From Dietzia massiliensis (GTDB taxonomy: Bacteria; Actinomycetota; Actinomycetes; Mycobacteriales; Mycobacteriaceae), in NCBI RefSeq assembly GCF_018390595.1, contig NZ_JAHBAV010000017.1:1-63197 (forward strand): a stretch of DNA of 63,197 nucleotides. The letters are read 5' to 3'. The translations under genes were made by a program, and so were the position numbers. The notes below the pieces were generated by a model that made no database searches, was not told the origin of the DNA, and saw only the letters and a list, made by a program, of their open reading frames with translations. Positions 41,690 through 50,657 of this stretch are shown piece by piece. How positions within the stretch are numbered: position 1 is the first letter of the stretch; every line of letters starts with the position of its first letter.

Positions 41690-43348
41690 GTGACCTCCAC
41701 CGCCACCCCGTCCGCGTCCGCGATCGCCACCCGCCTGGCGGAATCGGGCACCCTCGCCGACCTGTTCCTCGCCACGGCTGCCGCCCACCCGGGCGAGGTC
41801 GCGCTCCGCTCCCACGAGACGGGAGCCGAGGTCACGTACGCACAGGCCCGGGCACGGGTCGGGGCGATCGCCGGCACGCTCCGCGAGCTGGGTGTGGCCC
41901 CGGGCGAGCCGGTCGCCCTGATGCTGCGCAACCGACCGGAGTTCCACCTCGTGGACACCGCCGTGATGATGCTCGGCGCCGTGCCGTTCAGTCTCTACAA
42001 CACGTCGGCGCCGGATCAGCTCGCCTACGTCCTGGCGGACGCCGGTGTGAAGACCATCGTGACCGAGTCGGCGTTCATCGAGGTCCTCGAGGCCGCGCGG
42101 GGCTCCGCCCCGGCGGTGGAGCGGCTCGTCCTGGTGGACGAGAGCCCGGACGGCCACGACGACCTGCTGGCCGAGTTGGCAGCCGAGGAGACCGCTTTCG
42201 ACTTCTCCTGCGCCGAGGCGATCCGCCCCGACGACCTGCTGACGCTCATCTACACCTCCGGCACCACGGGGCCGCAGAAGGGCGTCGAGCTCACCCACGA
42301 GGGCATGCTCACGCAGCTTCGCGGAGTCCATCACGCGGTCCCGCTGCCGGGACACGGGCGCCAGATCTCGTTCCTGCCCGCGGCCCACGTGGCCGATCGC
42401 TGGACCTCGCACTACTCCGGCTTCATGGCCTACGCCAACACGGTGACGTGCGTGGCCGACATGGCGGAGCTGCCGGCCGCGCTCGTGGCCACGCGCCCGA
42501 CCCTGTTCGGCGCCGTCCCGCGGGTGTGGGAGAAGCTCAAGGCCGCACTCGAGGCGGGTTACCCGGGTGACGCGGTAGCCGACTCCGTCGCGAACCCGCA
42601 GGTAGCCGAGGCGTTGCGGGCCAAGATCGGACTCGACGAGGCCCGGTGGGTCGTGACCGGGGCGGCCCCGACCCCTCGTGGTGTCCTGGAGTTCTTCACC
42701 GCCCTCGGCCTCCCGCTCTGCGAGATGCTGGGGATGTCCGAGGTCTCGTGCTGCGTGGCCACCAACACCCCGGACGCCATCAAGCTCGGGAGCGTCGGAA
42801 AGCCGCTCGACACCGTCGAGGTCCGGATCGCCGAGGACGGCGAGGTGGCGGTGCGCGGCCCGCAGGTCATGCGGGGGTACCGCGGTGCGCCGGAGAAGAC
42901 CGCCGAGGCGATCGACGGCGACGGGTGGCTTCACACGGGCGATATCGGCCGGCTCGACGAGGACGGCTACCTGTGGATCGTCGACCGCAAGAAGGAGCTG
43001 ATCATCAACGCGGCCGGCAAGAACATGTCCCCGGCCAACATCGAGATGGCCATCCGCTCGGCGGGCAACGCGATCTCCCACGTGGCCGTGATCGGCGATC
43101 AGCGCCCCTACAATGTCGCCCTGATCGTGGCGGACCCGCAGCGGGCGGGCGACCCGCAACTCGAGGAGGCGATCCGGGTGCAGATCGATCGCGCCAACGC
43201 CACGCTGTCGCGGGTCGAACAGATCAAGAAGTACACGGTGCTGCGGCAGGACTGGCGTCCCGGGCACGAGCTCACACCCACGATGAAGCTGCGACGCCGG
43301 GTGGTCGACGATCTCTACGCGGCGGAGATCGAGCAACTCTTCGCCTGA
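41690..43348 (+). CDS. long-chain acyl-CoA synthetase (AMP-binding, FadD-like)
   Basis: 552 residues. ANL-superfamily enzyme that activates fatty acids as acyl-AMP and then acyl-CoA. P-loop [36 protein letters not shown] and [20 protein letters not shown] are all present. Closest to the FadD11/FadD15 long-chain type. It starts at GTG 41690 with ribosome site AGGAAA. It is divergent from the PAS-LuxR gene across 164 bp. Confidence 0.9.
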   Translation: MTSTATPSASAIATRLAESGTLADLFLATAAAHPGEVALRSHETGAEVTYAQARARVGAIAGTLRELGVAPGEPVALMLRNRPEFHLVDTAVMMLGAVPFSLYNTSAPDQLAYVLADAGVKTIVTESAFIEVLEAARGSAPAVERLVLVDESPDGHDDLLAELAAEETAFDFSCAEAIRPDDLLTLIYTSGTTGPQKGVELTHEGMLTQLRGVHHAVPLPGHGRQISFLPAAHVADRWTSHYSGFMAYANTVTCVADMAELPAALVATRPTLFGAVPRVWEKLKAALEAGYPGDAVADSVANPQVAEALRAKIGLDEARWVVTGAAPTPRGVLEFFTALGLPLCEMLGMSEVSCCVATNTPDAIKLGSVGKPLDTVEVRIAEDGEVAVRGPQVMRGYRGAPEKTAEAIDGDGWLHTGDIGRLDEDGYLWIVDRKKELIINAAGKNMSPANIEMAIRSAGNAISHVAVIGDQRPYNVALIVADPQRAGDPQLEEAIRVQIDRANATLSRVEQIKKYTVLRQDWRPGHELTPTMKLRRRVVDDLYAAEIEQLFA

Positions 43349-43401
43349 ACGCGGCTCCGCCCTCCGGTGGCACCCTCGCGTCGTGCTCGCACAATGGGGA
43401 C

Positions 43402-44808
43402 ATGCGTGAACTTCAGAGGACGATCATCGACCACCTCGGGGTGAAGCCCGAGATCGACCCGGCCGCAGAGGTCGACCGTCGGGTGCGGTTCCTCGTGGAC
43501 TACCTACGGGCGAGCGGCGCCAAAGGGTACGTCCTGGGCCTGTCCGGCGGGGTCGACTCGACGCTGGCCGGTCGCCTGGCCCAGCTCGCGGTGGAGCGGA
43601 TCCGCGCCGAGGGCGGGGACGCGGTGTTCGTCGGGATGCGCCTGCCCTACCGCGTGCAGCACGACGAGGCCGACGCCGTGGCGGCCGTGGAGTTCGTCGA
43701 CGCCGACGAGGCCGTCACCGTCAACGTGGCGCCCGGCGTCGACGCGCTCAACGGCGAGATCGCCCGGGCCACCGGCGCAGAGCTGACGGACTTCACCAAG
43801 GGCAACGCCAAGGCCCGCCACCGGATGGTCGCCCAGTACGCCCTCGCCGGGGACCGCGGACTGCTCGTGATCGGCGCCGACCACGCCGCCGAGAACGTCA
43901 CCGGCTTCTTCACCAAGTTCGGCGACGGCGCCGCCGACGTCCTCCCGCTGTCGGGCCTGAACAAGCGGCAGGGGCGCGCCCTGCTGCGCCACCTCGGCGC
44001 GCCCGAGCAGCTGTGGAACAAGGTGCCCACCGCCGACCTGCTCGACGAGAACGAGGGGCAGACCGACGAGGACGAGCTGGGCCTGCGCTACGACGACATC
44101 GACGACTACCTCGAGGGCCGCGACGTGCCCGAGCAGATCGCCGAGACCATCGAGTCGGTGTGGCACCGCAACCGCCACAAGCGCACCACCCCGGTGGAGG
44201 TGTCCGACACCTGGTGGCGTCCGGGCGAGCAGACCGCGCTCGTGGTGATCGACATGCAGAACTCGTACTTCGAGTTCCCCGACCTCGCCTCCGTGCGCGA
44301 CGAGCTGGTCGCGTCGATCAACGAACTCATCGAGGCCGCCCACGAGGCCGGCCGGCCCGTGGTGCTGGTGCGCACCGAGCACGCCCGGGACGGGTCCACG
44401 TGGACCCTCAACATGTGCGAGGACGGCCAGGGCTTCGCCTACCCCGGCACCGAGCAGGCGCAGTTCCTCGACGAGCTGGTCACCGGGAACCACATCGAGG
44501 TGGTGAAGACCCGCGACAGCGCCTTCTTCCGCACCGACCTCAAGGCGCGGCTCGCGCACCTGGGCGTGGACCACCTGCTGGTGTGCGGGGTGTCGACGCA
44601 CAGCTGCGTGGCGCAGACCGCGATCGACGGGTTCGCCGAGAACCTGCACGTCGCGATCGCCAGTGGCGCGATCTCGTCGGACAACTCGGAGCTGTCCGAG
44701 GCGCTGCTCGACTTCTGCGCAAGACAGATGCGCCAGCCGATCGTCGACCAGCAGGCGAGCCTGGAGCTGCTGCGGACCGGCGCGTGGCCGGAGCCCGACG
44801 CCGACTAG
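43402..44808 (+). CDS. nadE: NAD synthetase fused to an isochorismatase-like cysteine hydrolase
   Basis: 468 residues in one uninterrupted frame. Residues 1-265 are an ammonia-dependent NadE: P-loop [10 protein letters not shown] (45-54), [24 protein letters not shown] and PTADL. Residues 275-468 are an isochorismatase-fold hydrolase with Asp284 (VVIDMQNSY), Lys369 (VVKTRDS) and Cys402 (GVSTHSCV) forming the usual triad. There is no glutaminase domain. The Asp-x-His-x-His metal site of nicotinamidase is not evident, so the hydrolase substrate is open. CACAAT ends six bases before the ATG. The hydrolase could release ammonia for the synthetase (inference). Confidence 0.9.
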   Translation: MRELQRTIIDHLGVKPEIDPAAEVDRRVRFLVDYLRASGAKGYVLGLSGGVDSTLAGRLAQLAVERIRAEGGDAVFVGMRLPYRVQHDEADAVAAVEFVDADEAVTVNVAPGVDALNGEIARATGAELTDFTKGNAKARHRMVAQYALAGDRGLLVIGADHAAENVTGFFTKFGDGAADVLPLSGLNKRQGRALLRHLGAPEQLWNKVPTADLLDENEGQTDEDELGLRYDDIDDYLEGRDVPEQIAETIESVWHRNRHKRTTPVEVSDTWWRPGEQTALVVIDMQNSYFEFPDLASVRDELVASINELIEAAHEAGRPVVLVRTEHARDGSTWTLNMCEDGQGFAYPGTEQAQFLDELVTGNHIEVVKTRDSAFFRTDLKARLAHLGVDHLLVCGVSTHSCVAQTAIDGFAENLHVAIASGAISSDNSELSEALLDFCARQMRQPIVDQQASLELLRTGAWPEPDAD

Positions 44809-44819
44809 CGCCGGGCCGG

Positions 44820-45452
44820 TCAGCCCCGCGCGACGACGCCGGTGACGGGGATGCGCCCGCCCACGGCCTGCCGGAAGTTGAGCACCGCGCGCTTGACGTG
44901 GTCGCCGGTCGTCACCACGACCGCGCCGGTGGTGCCGCGGTCACGGAAGATCCGGTCGGTGAACTGGGCGTTCTGCACCGTGGAGTTGGAGTTGCCCTCC
45001 TCGGTGATCCGCAGCGGCGAGATGCCGGCGCCGCGGAGCCAGTCGCCCATCGCGCGCGCCTCGGTGCGTCCGTTCTGCGGCACGCCACCGGTGACGATGA
45101 TGCGGGCCGTCGGGTACTCCTGAGCCAGCCGGTAGCCGGTGCGCAGCCGCTCCTCGAGCACGGGGCGGATGCCGCCGTCGGGGAAGAGGCCGGCGCCCAG
45201 GATCACGATGTCGGTCGTGAAGGGGTTGATGGTGAGCATCGCCGGGTCATCGGAGGTGAGCACCTCGAAGTCGCCACACAGCGGCAGCAGCGAGGCGTCG
45301 ACCTGCTGGCAGCCGAGCGACGTCAGCCCGCTGTACAGCGCGACCGGTGTGGGCATCTCCGCCGATCCGGCGGATGCGGTGCCGGCCCCGGCGCCCAGCG
45401 CCAGCGCGCCGGCGGCCGCGATCGCGGCGAGACGCGTGTGTGTTCTACGCAC
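44820..45452 (-). CDS. secreted YdcF-like (DUF218) protein
   Basis: 210 residues. Sec signal peptide (cleavage after about ASAG at residue 28) and a YdcF/DUF218 domain: DIVILGAGLFPDGG, ARIIVTGGVPQNGRTEARAM, NSNSTVQNAQFT and VVVTTGDHVKRA. Members act on cell-wall or surface polymers, but mostly without proof. The GTG start has ribosome site GAGAGGAA. Convergent with nadE (11-bp gap). Confidence 0.85.
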   Translation of the reverse strand: MRRTHTRLAAIAAAGALALGAGAGTASAGSAEMPTPVALYSGLTSLGCQQVDASLLPLCGDFEVLTSDDPAMLTINPFTTDIVILGAGLFPDGGIRPVLEERLRTGYRLAQEYPTARIIVTGGVPQNGRTEARAMGDWLRGAGISPLRITEEGNSNSTVQNAQFTDRIFRDRGTTGAVVVTTGDHVKRAVLNFRQAVGGRIPVTGVVARG

Positions 45453-45564
45453 GAGAACGTTCCTCTCCCAAGCAGTGTCGTGACCGAATGGTTATAGCGG
45501 ATCACGGGGCCGCCGTTACCCATAGCACGGGGCGGTCACGACGTCGCCGCGTACCCTGCACGGC

Positions 45565-46233
45565 ATGCCGGAAGGATACGACAGAGTAACGGCCGCGCGG
45601 TACCTCCACGATGCTGATCCGGAGCTCGATGCGCACATCGCCGTGGTGGGACCGTGCACGCTCACCCCCACCCCGGATGCGGGGCCGCACACGCTGTTCG
45701 ACCGCCTGGCCTCGTCGATCCTCTCCCAGCAGCTGTCGGTCAGGGCCGCCGCGACGATCGCCGGGCGGCTTCGTGAGCGCGCCACGAGCGCCGGTCAGCT
45801 CGACCCCGTCCGGGTGGCCGCCCTGTCGGACGAGGAGCTGCGGGCGTGCGGCATCTCGCGGCCCAAGGTGGCCGCCCTGCGGGATCTCGCCGATGCGGTG
45901 GGCACCGGTCGGGTCCCGTCCCTCGCCGCGTTGAGGGAGTACGACGACGACGAGGTCATCGCCTCCCTGACGACCGTCCGCGGGATCGGCCGGTGGACCG
46001 CGGAGATGCAGTTGATCTTCCTGTTGGACAGACCCGACGTCTTCCCCGTGGCGGATGTCGGGGTCCGGCGCGGCTTCGAGCGGGTGCTGGGCCTCGACGA
46101 GAAGGCCTCCCCCGACCTCATGCTCGAACGGGCGCGGCTGTGGGCCCCGTACCGGTCGGTGGCGTCCTGGTACCTGTGGCGCGCGGTCGACCAGACGGGC
46201 GAGTCGGTGCCCGCCACGTCCGCGGCGTCCTAG
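45565..46233 (+). CDS. DNA-3-methyladenine glycosylase II family (AlkA-like, HhH-GPD)
   Basis: 222 residues. Base-excision repair enzyme for alkylated purines. Helix-hairpin-helix VRGIGRWTAEMQL and catalytic Asp in PVADVGVRRG are intact, and SILSQQLSVRAA matches the family. It lacks the N-terminal AdaA/AlkA beta domain, so it is the short form. TACCCT ends seven bases before the ATG (leaderless-type). Confidence 0.88.
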   Translation: MPEGYDRVTAARYLHDADPELDAHIAVVGPCTLTPTPDAGPHTLFDRLASSILSQQLSVRAAATIAGRLRERATSAGQLDPVRVAALSDEELRACGISRPKVAALRDLADAVGTGRVPSLAALREYDDDEVIASLTTVRGIGRWTAEMQLIFLLDRPDVFPVADVGVRRGFERVLGLDEKASPDLMLERARLWAPYRSVASWYLWRAVDQTGESVPATSAAS

Positions 46234-46243
46234 GCTCGGGCGC

Positions 46244-47032
46244 ATGGCGAACCTCTACTGGGAGCGGACGCGGGCGGCGGCGGCCCGCGCCGCGGCGAGG
46301 GCGCGGGAGGTCAACAGGAATCCCACCTCGGTCGAGCTGCTGCGCCGCGCCCGGCGGGCCCTGCCCGGCGACGCGGGTTTCGGTGACCCGCTCTCGGCCG
46401 CGGGCCGCGACAGCGCGGGCACGATCGCGCGGCTGGCCGGGCGACTGTTCGAGGAGCAGCCCACCGCGAGTCGCGAGGTGACGCTCGGCGGACTACAGGT
46501 GTGGCACTCCCTGCGCGAACGCACCGGTCGCGCCGGTGTCGGCGCCGAGGTGACGATCGTGTTCACCGACATCGTCGGGTTCTCCGACTGGGCGATGCGC
46601 GTCGGGGACGAGGAGTCGCTACTCCTGCTGCGCCGGGTCGCCGCGGCCACCGAACCCGAGGTGCTGGAGCACCGCGGGACCGTCGTCAAGCGGCTCGGCG
46701 ACGGACTCATGGCGGCCTTCCCGTCGCCGCAGCTCGCGCTCGACGCGGTGGCGGCGTGCCTCGACGGGGTGGCCGGGTGGCGTTCGAGGCTGCGGGTCGG
46801 CGTGCACACCGGGCGGCCCCGCAGGATCGGAGGCGACTACCTGGGCATGGACGTGAACATCGCCGCGCGGCTCGCGGAGAAGGCGGGCGCCGGGGAGATC
46901 CTCGTCAGCGAGGTCACGGGCGCCGGACTGGATCCGGCCCGGGTCGCGATGCGCCCCAAGCGCGGTTTCCGGTGGGGCGGGGTCAAAGGTGTGCCCGAGG
47001 AGATCGCCGTCCACGTCGCGACGCCGCGCTGA
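46244..47032 (+). CDS. class III adenylate/guanylate cyclase
   Basis: 262 residues. An unassigned, Arg-rich N-terminal helix region (about 1-90) precedes a CHD cyclase domain (about 95-262). Metal-binding Asp residues are seen in VFTDIVGFS and LGDGLMAAF, Lys in TVVKRLGDG, and the transition-state region in YLGMDVNIAARL. It should make cAMP or cGMP in the cytoplasm, of interest because CRP/GlxR-type sites occur in the window. TAGGCT ends seven bases before the ATG and starts next to the glycosylase stop. Confidence 0.87.
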   Translation: MANLYWERTRAAAARAAARAREVNRNPTSVELLRRARRALPGDAGFGDPLSAAGRDSAGTIARLAGRLFEEQPTASREVTLGGLQVWHSLRERTGRAGVGAEVTIVFTDIVGFSDWAMRVGDEESLLLLRRVAAATEPEVLEHRGTVVKRLGDGLMAAFPSPQLALDAVAACLDGVAGWRSRLRVGVHTGRPRRIGGDYLGMDVNIAARLAEKAGAGEILVSEVTGAGLDPARVAMRPKRGFRWGGVKGVPEEIAVHVATPR

Positions 47033-47073
47033 CCGGCCACCCGTCGGCCGGGGGCGTCCGGTAGAACGGACAC

Positions 47074-47571
47074 ATGGCAACCACCGCATTCAAGGGCAAT
47101 CCCGTCACGACCTCCGGCGAGCTCCCGGCCGTCGGCTCCACCGCTCCGGCGTTCGAGCTGGTCGGCACCGACCTCGGCCCGGTCACCTCCGAGTCGCTGG
47201 CCGGCAAGAAGCTCATCCTCAACATCTTCCCGAGCGTGGACACCGGCGTGTGCGCGCAGTCGGTGCGCACCTTCCACGAGAAGGCCAGCGGCCTGGACGA
47301 CACCGTGGTCGTCAACATCTCGGCCGACCTGCCGTTCGCGCACAAGCGCTTCTGCGCCGCCGAGGACATCGAGAACGCCACCGCGGGGTCGACGTTCCGT
47401 AGCGACTTCGCCTCCGACTACGGCGTCAAGATGACCGACGGCCCGATGGCCGGACTGTGCGCCCGCTCGGTCGTCGTGGTCGACGCCGAGGGCAAGGTCG
47501 TCCACACCCAGCTCGTCGACGAGATCACCACCGAGCCGGACTACGACTCCGCTCTCGCCGCCGTGAACTGA
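47074..47571 (+). CDS. tpx: thiol peroxidase (atypical 2-Cys peroxiredoxin)
   Basis: 165 residues. Reduces peroxides with electrons from thioredoxin. Peroxidatic Cys60 in PSVDTGVC and resolving Cys94 in HKRFCAAED are in the usual Tpx positions, and the length matches. TAGAAC ends six bases before the ATG, a weaker leaderless-type -10. The gene ends at a strong hairpin (47591-47626). Confidence 0.93.
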   Translation: MATTAFKGNPVTTSGELPAVGSTAPAFELVGTDLGPVTSESLAGKKLILNIFPSVDTGVCAQSVRTFHEKASGLDDTVVVNISADLPFAHKRFCAAEDIENATAGSTFRSDFASDYGVKMTDGPMAGLCARSVVVVDAEGKVVHTQLVDEITTEPDYDSALAAVN

Positions 47572-47590
47572 CGGCTCCCCGACGAAGCGA

Positions 47591-47626
47591 CGCGGCCCGC
47601 CCCCGTGTCCCCGGGGGCGGGCCGCG
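47591..47626. terminator. 14-bp GC hairpin between convergent tpx and FMN reductase
   Basis: CGCGGCCCGCCCCC (47591-47604) pairs perfectly with GGGGGCGGGCCGCG (47613-47626) around an 8-nt loop. It is probably a bidirectional terminator. Confidence 0.88.
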
Positions 47627-47650
47627 TGTCTGTCATCAGCGCGGGATCGC

Positions 47651-48214
47651 TCAGGCGCCCGTGTCCACCAGGGAGAAGCGCCGCGTGGCCTCCTCGAGCT
47701 GGTCGAACAGGGTCGCGAGCTCCTCGGTGCGCCGCTCCGCGGGCCGCACGCCCTCGGGGCCGAACTCGGTGAACAGGCTCAGCGAGATCTGCTGACGCAC
47801 GCCGAACATGCGGAAGTTGGCCACTATCTGCCGCCAGTGCTCGACCGCGCGCACACCACCCTCGGCACCGTAGGAGACGAACGCGACGGGCTTGTCGGCC
47901 CACTCGTTCCCGAGCGAGTCGAAGGCGTTCTTCAGACCGCCGGGGACACTGTGGTTGTACTCGGGGGTCACAAAGACGAAGGCGTCGTAGGAGTCGATGG
48001 CCGAGCTCCAGCGCTGTACCCGCTCGTCCTCGTACTGCTTGTTGGCCGCGCCCGGCACGGTGGCCGAGGTCAGCAGGGGGATGTCGAAGGACTTGAGATC
48101 GACGAGCTCATAGGTCGCGTCCTGCCGTTCGCGGGCCTGCTGCGCGACCCACTCGGCCACGGACTTGCCGGTCCGCTCCTCGCGGATGCTGCCCAGGATG
48201 ATGCCGATCTTCAT
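47651..48214 (-). CDS. NADPH-dependent FMN reductase family protein
   Basis: 187 residues. Flavodoxin-like fold: FMN phosphate loop GSIREERTG (8-16) and PEYNHSVPGGLKNAFDSL, the classic NAD(P)H:FMN/quinone reductase motif. It supplies reduced flavin or detoxifies quinones. The ATG at 48214 has ribosome site GAGAGGGG. Confidence 0.88.
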   Translation of the reverse strand: MKIGIILGSIREERTGKSVAEWVAQQARERQDATYELVDLKSFDIPLLTSATVPGAANKQYEDERVQRWSSAIDSYDAFVFVTPEYNHSVPGGLKNAFDSLGNEWADKPVAFVSYGAEGGVRAVEHWRQIVANFRMFGVRQQISLSLFTEFGPEGVRPAERRTEELATLFDQLEEATRRFSLVDTGA

Positions 48215-48280
48215 GCGTCCCCTCTCGTCGTACGGACTGGTTCTGACCCGTCCATACTACGTGAGTGACGTGACAACGAT

Positions 48281-49093
48281 CTATCGGCGGCCGTAGACGG
48301 TGACCGTCGCCACCGCGCACACCCGGCCCCGCTCGTCCCGCGTCGTGACCTGCGAGATCCCCCAGCTCCGCCCGTCGTGCAGCACCTCGGCCAGGAGCGT
48401 CACCGGTCGCACCAGCGGGATCTGCCGGACGTACCGCACGTCCAGCGAGGAGGAGCTGACGTCGCGCTCGTGCGGGAAGACCGCGGCGCCGACGACCTCC
48501 GCGGCCGCCGCGAACACGCCCCCGTGCAGATTGCCCAGGGGGTTGGCCAGCGTCGGCTCCGGCGCGACGACGCCCTCCACCACGCGGCCGCCGCCCGGGC
48601 CGTCGCCCCGCTCGCTCAGCGTCAGACACAGCACCTCGGCCAGCGTTCCCGGCTCGAGCGCGGACGGCCACGGCGGCTCGTCGTCATAGCCCTCCGCGTC
48701 CACGCCCGCCGCGAACTCCATGGTCTTGACCAGTCCCGAGGCGATCACCTCGCCGTCGTCGTCGACGACCTCACCGCGCGTGGTGAGGCAGTGACCGTCG
48801 TGTCCCAGGTGGTCCGCGCGGATCCCCAGGCCGGTCGACCCCTCGCGCGGCGCGCCGATCAGATCCAGGCGCAGTTCGGTGGTGACGGTCCACTTCCCGC
48901 TGGGGCGGCGGCGGTGGTTCTCCGCGCCGAGCCCCGAGTCCACCAGCACGGCCAGGCCGCCGGTGGCGAAGCGGCCGGACGGGTCGACGAACTGATCCGA
49001 GACCGGCTGGTGCCAGCTCACCGTGCCGTCCGGGTTCTCACTGAACGTCAGGCCCAGGCGGGGCTCGGGGCCGTTGTGCTGCGATTCTCTCAC
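48281..49093 (-). CDS. double-hotdog PaaI-type acyl-CoA thioesterase
   Basis: 270 residues. Two tandem hotdog domains: the first (about 15-130) with RFATGGLAVLVDSGLGAEN, the second (about 155-270) with NPLGNLHGGVFAAAAEVVG carrying the PaaI-type HGG. It should hydrolyse acyl- or aryl-CoA thioesters. The start is GTG at 49093. A palindrome AACACGTGTT lies 12 bases upstream in the divergent spacer with the sensor kinase. Confidence 0.85.
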   Translation of the reverse strand: MRESQHNGPEPRLGLTFSENPDGTVSWHQPVSDQFVDPSGRFATGGLAVLVDSGLGAENHRRRPSGKWTVTTELRLDLIGAPREGSTGLGIRADHLGHDGHCLTTRGEVVDDDGEVIASGLVKTMEFAAGVDAEGYDDEPPWPSALEPGTLAEVLCLTLSERGDGPGGGRVVEGVVAPEPTLANPLGNLHGGVFAAAAEVVGAAVFPHERDVSSSSLDVRYVRQIPLVRPVTLLAEVLHDGRSWGISQVTTRDERGRVCAVATVTVYGRR

Positions 49094-49102
49094 CCGGCGA
49101 CG

Positions 49103-49118
49103 CTAACACGTGTTCTAG
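49103..49118. promoter_or_regulatory. palindromic operator-like site
   Basis: CTAACACGTGTTCTAG contains the perfect 10-bp palindrome AACACGTGTT (49105-49114), resembling sites of TetR-type lipid regulators in mycobacteria, though it does not match the KstR pattern TnnAACnnGTTnnA in spacing. It lies between divergent thioesterase and kinase starts. Confidence 0.45.
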
Positions 49119-49179
49119 TCAGGCCCCCGGTCCGCGTTCCCGCCCTTCCCGGGTCCCCGGCGCACCGCACAATGGAGAC

Positions 49180-50646
49180 GTGCCCCTGACCCCCGAGGCC
49201 CTGACGACCCCCCGCCGCTGGCCCATCCGGGTCGCCACGACGGTGATCGCCACCGCGATCGTCATGCTGGTGCTGGCCCTCGCGGCGGGCGGTGCCTGGC
49301 TGCTGCTGCGCTCGGCGGTGCACGGCGCGATCGACTCGGCGGCGCGCGACCGCGCGGTCGACGTGGCGTCCAGGCTCGCCGCCCGCGGCCCGCAGGCCTC
49401 CCTCGAACTGGTCTCCGAACCGCTGTCCGGCGTGGACCTGGTCCGTGTCGTCGCCCCCGACGGCCGCGTGCTGGCCGGCCAGGTCACTCGCGGGCTCGAG
49501 ACCGTCCCCGCCCTGCCCGTCCCGGCTCCCGGCGAGCTCCTCCGTCGACAGGTCGACGCCCCCGACGGCACCGACCTGCGGGTCACGTCCGTCGGCGTGG
49601 ACATGCGCGGGGTGACGCTGGCCGTGGACGTGGGCACCGACAGCGACCGGTACGACACCGTCCTGGCCGCCGGCGCGGTGCTGTTCCTGTCGTTCGTGCC
49701 CGTCGCCGGACTCGCGACCGCCGGGTTCGTCTACTACGCCATGGGCCGGGTGCTGCGGCCGGTCGAGTCGATCCGCTCCCGCGTCGCCGAGATCTCCGTG
49801 TCCGGCCGCGGCGAGCGGGTGCCCGTGCCCGAGGCCGAGGACGAGATCGCGCGTCTGGCCCGCACGATGAACGAGATGCTCGCCCGCCTCGACGCGGCCC
49901 GCACGGCCCAGGTGGCCTTCGTCGGCGACGCCTCCCACGAGCTGCGCAGCCCACTGTCCACGCTGTCCACCATGCTCGAGCTGGCGTCCACCTCCGGCAC
50001 CCCGGTGGACGTCGAGACCGTCGACGAGCTGCTCCTGCCGGAGGTGGAGCGGATGCGCGCGATGGTCGAGGACCTACTCCTGCTCGCCAAGAGCGACGAG
50101 CGCGGGATGCCGCTGCGGCGCGACGACGTGGACCTCGACGACGTGGTCCTGTCGGAGGCCGCGCGCCTGCGCGGCCTCGCCGGGCCCGGTGACGCGGCCG
50201 GGCTCGAGGTGGCGGTCTCGGTCGAGCCCGCGCGACTGGTGGGCGATCCCGACGCCCTCCAGCGCGTCGTGCGCAACCTCGTCGACAACGCGCGGCGGCA
50301 CGCGCGCGAGCGCGTGGCGCTGCGCCTCACCGTCGACCGGTCCGGCGTCGGAGCCCCGCGCGCCGTGATCATCGTCGACGACGACGGCGAGGGTGTTCCC
50401 CCCGACCAGCGGGAGTCGGTGTTCGATCGCTTCGCCCGCCTGGACGCCGACCGCGCGCGGGGCACCGGCGGATCCGGACTGGGCCTGGCGATCGTCTCCG
50501 AAATCACGCGGACCCACGGCGGATCGGTACGGGTGGAGGACGCGCCCGGCGGCGGCGCGAGGTTCGTCGTCGAGCTCCCGGTCGAGCCGCTGGACGAGCC
50601 GGGAGACGAACCGGACGGCGAGCCGGGCCGTCCGGCCACCGGATAG
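49180..50646 (+). CDS. HisKA-type sensor histidine kinase
   Basis: 488 residues. Two membrane helices (about 17-44 and 163-187) frame an extracytoplasmic sensor. Then come HAMP (about 190-242), HisKA with phospho-acceptor His in GDASHELRSPLSTL, and HATPase with NLVDNARRHA, DDGEGVPPDQR and GTGGSGLGLAIV. The C-terminal tail is Glu/Pro-rich. This type pairs with OmpR-type regulators, but the next regulator is NarL-type. An OmpR-type one lies at 55109-55816. CACAAT ends six bases before the GTG start. Confidence 0.9.
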   Translation: MPLTPEALTTPRRWPIRVATTVIATAIVMLVLALAAGGAWLLLRSAVHGAIDSAARDRAVDVASRLAARGPQASLELVSEPLSGVDLVRVVAPDGRVLAGQVTRGLETVPALPVPAPGELLRRQVDAPDGTDLRVTSVGVDMRGVTLAVDVGTDSDRYDTVLAAGAVLFLSFVPVAGLATAGFVYYAMGRVLRPVESIRSRVAEISVSGRGERVPVPEAEDEIARLARTMNEMLARLDAARTAQVAFVGDASHELRSPLSTLSTMLELASTSGTPVDVETVDELLLPEVERMRAMVEDLLLLAKSDERGMPLRRDDVDLDDVVLSEAARLRGLAGPGDAAGLEVAVSVEPARLVGDPDALQRVVRNLVDNARRHARERVALRLTVDRSGVGAPRAVIIVDDDGEGVPPDQRESVFDRFARLDADRARGTGGSGLGLAIVSEITRTHGGSVRVEDAPGGGARFVVELPVEPLDEPGDEPDGEPGRPATG

Positions 50647-50657
50647 GCTCACCTCTC

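Noticed and set aside
43402..44808. Calling the hydrolase half a nicotinamidase (PncA)
   Set aside because: The Asp-Lys-Cys triad is shared by the whole isochorismatase-like family, and the nicotinamidase metal-binding His pair is not evident.
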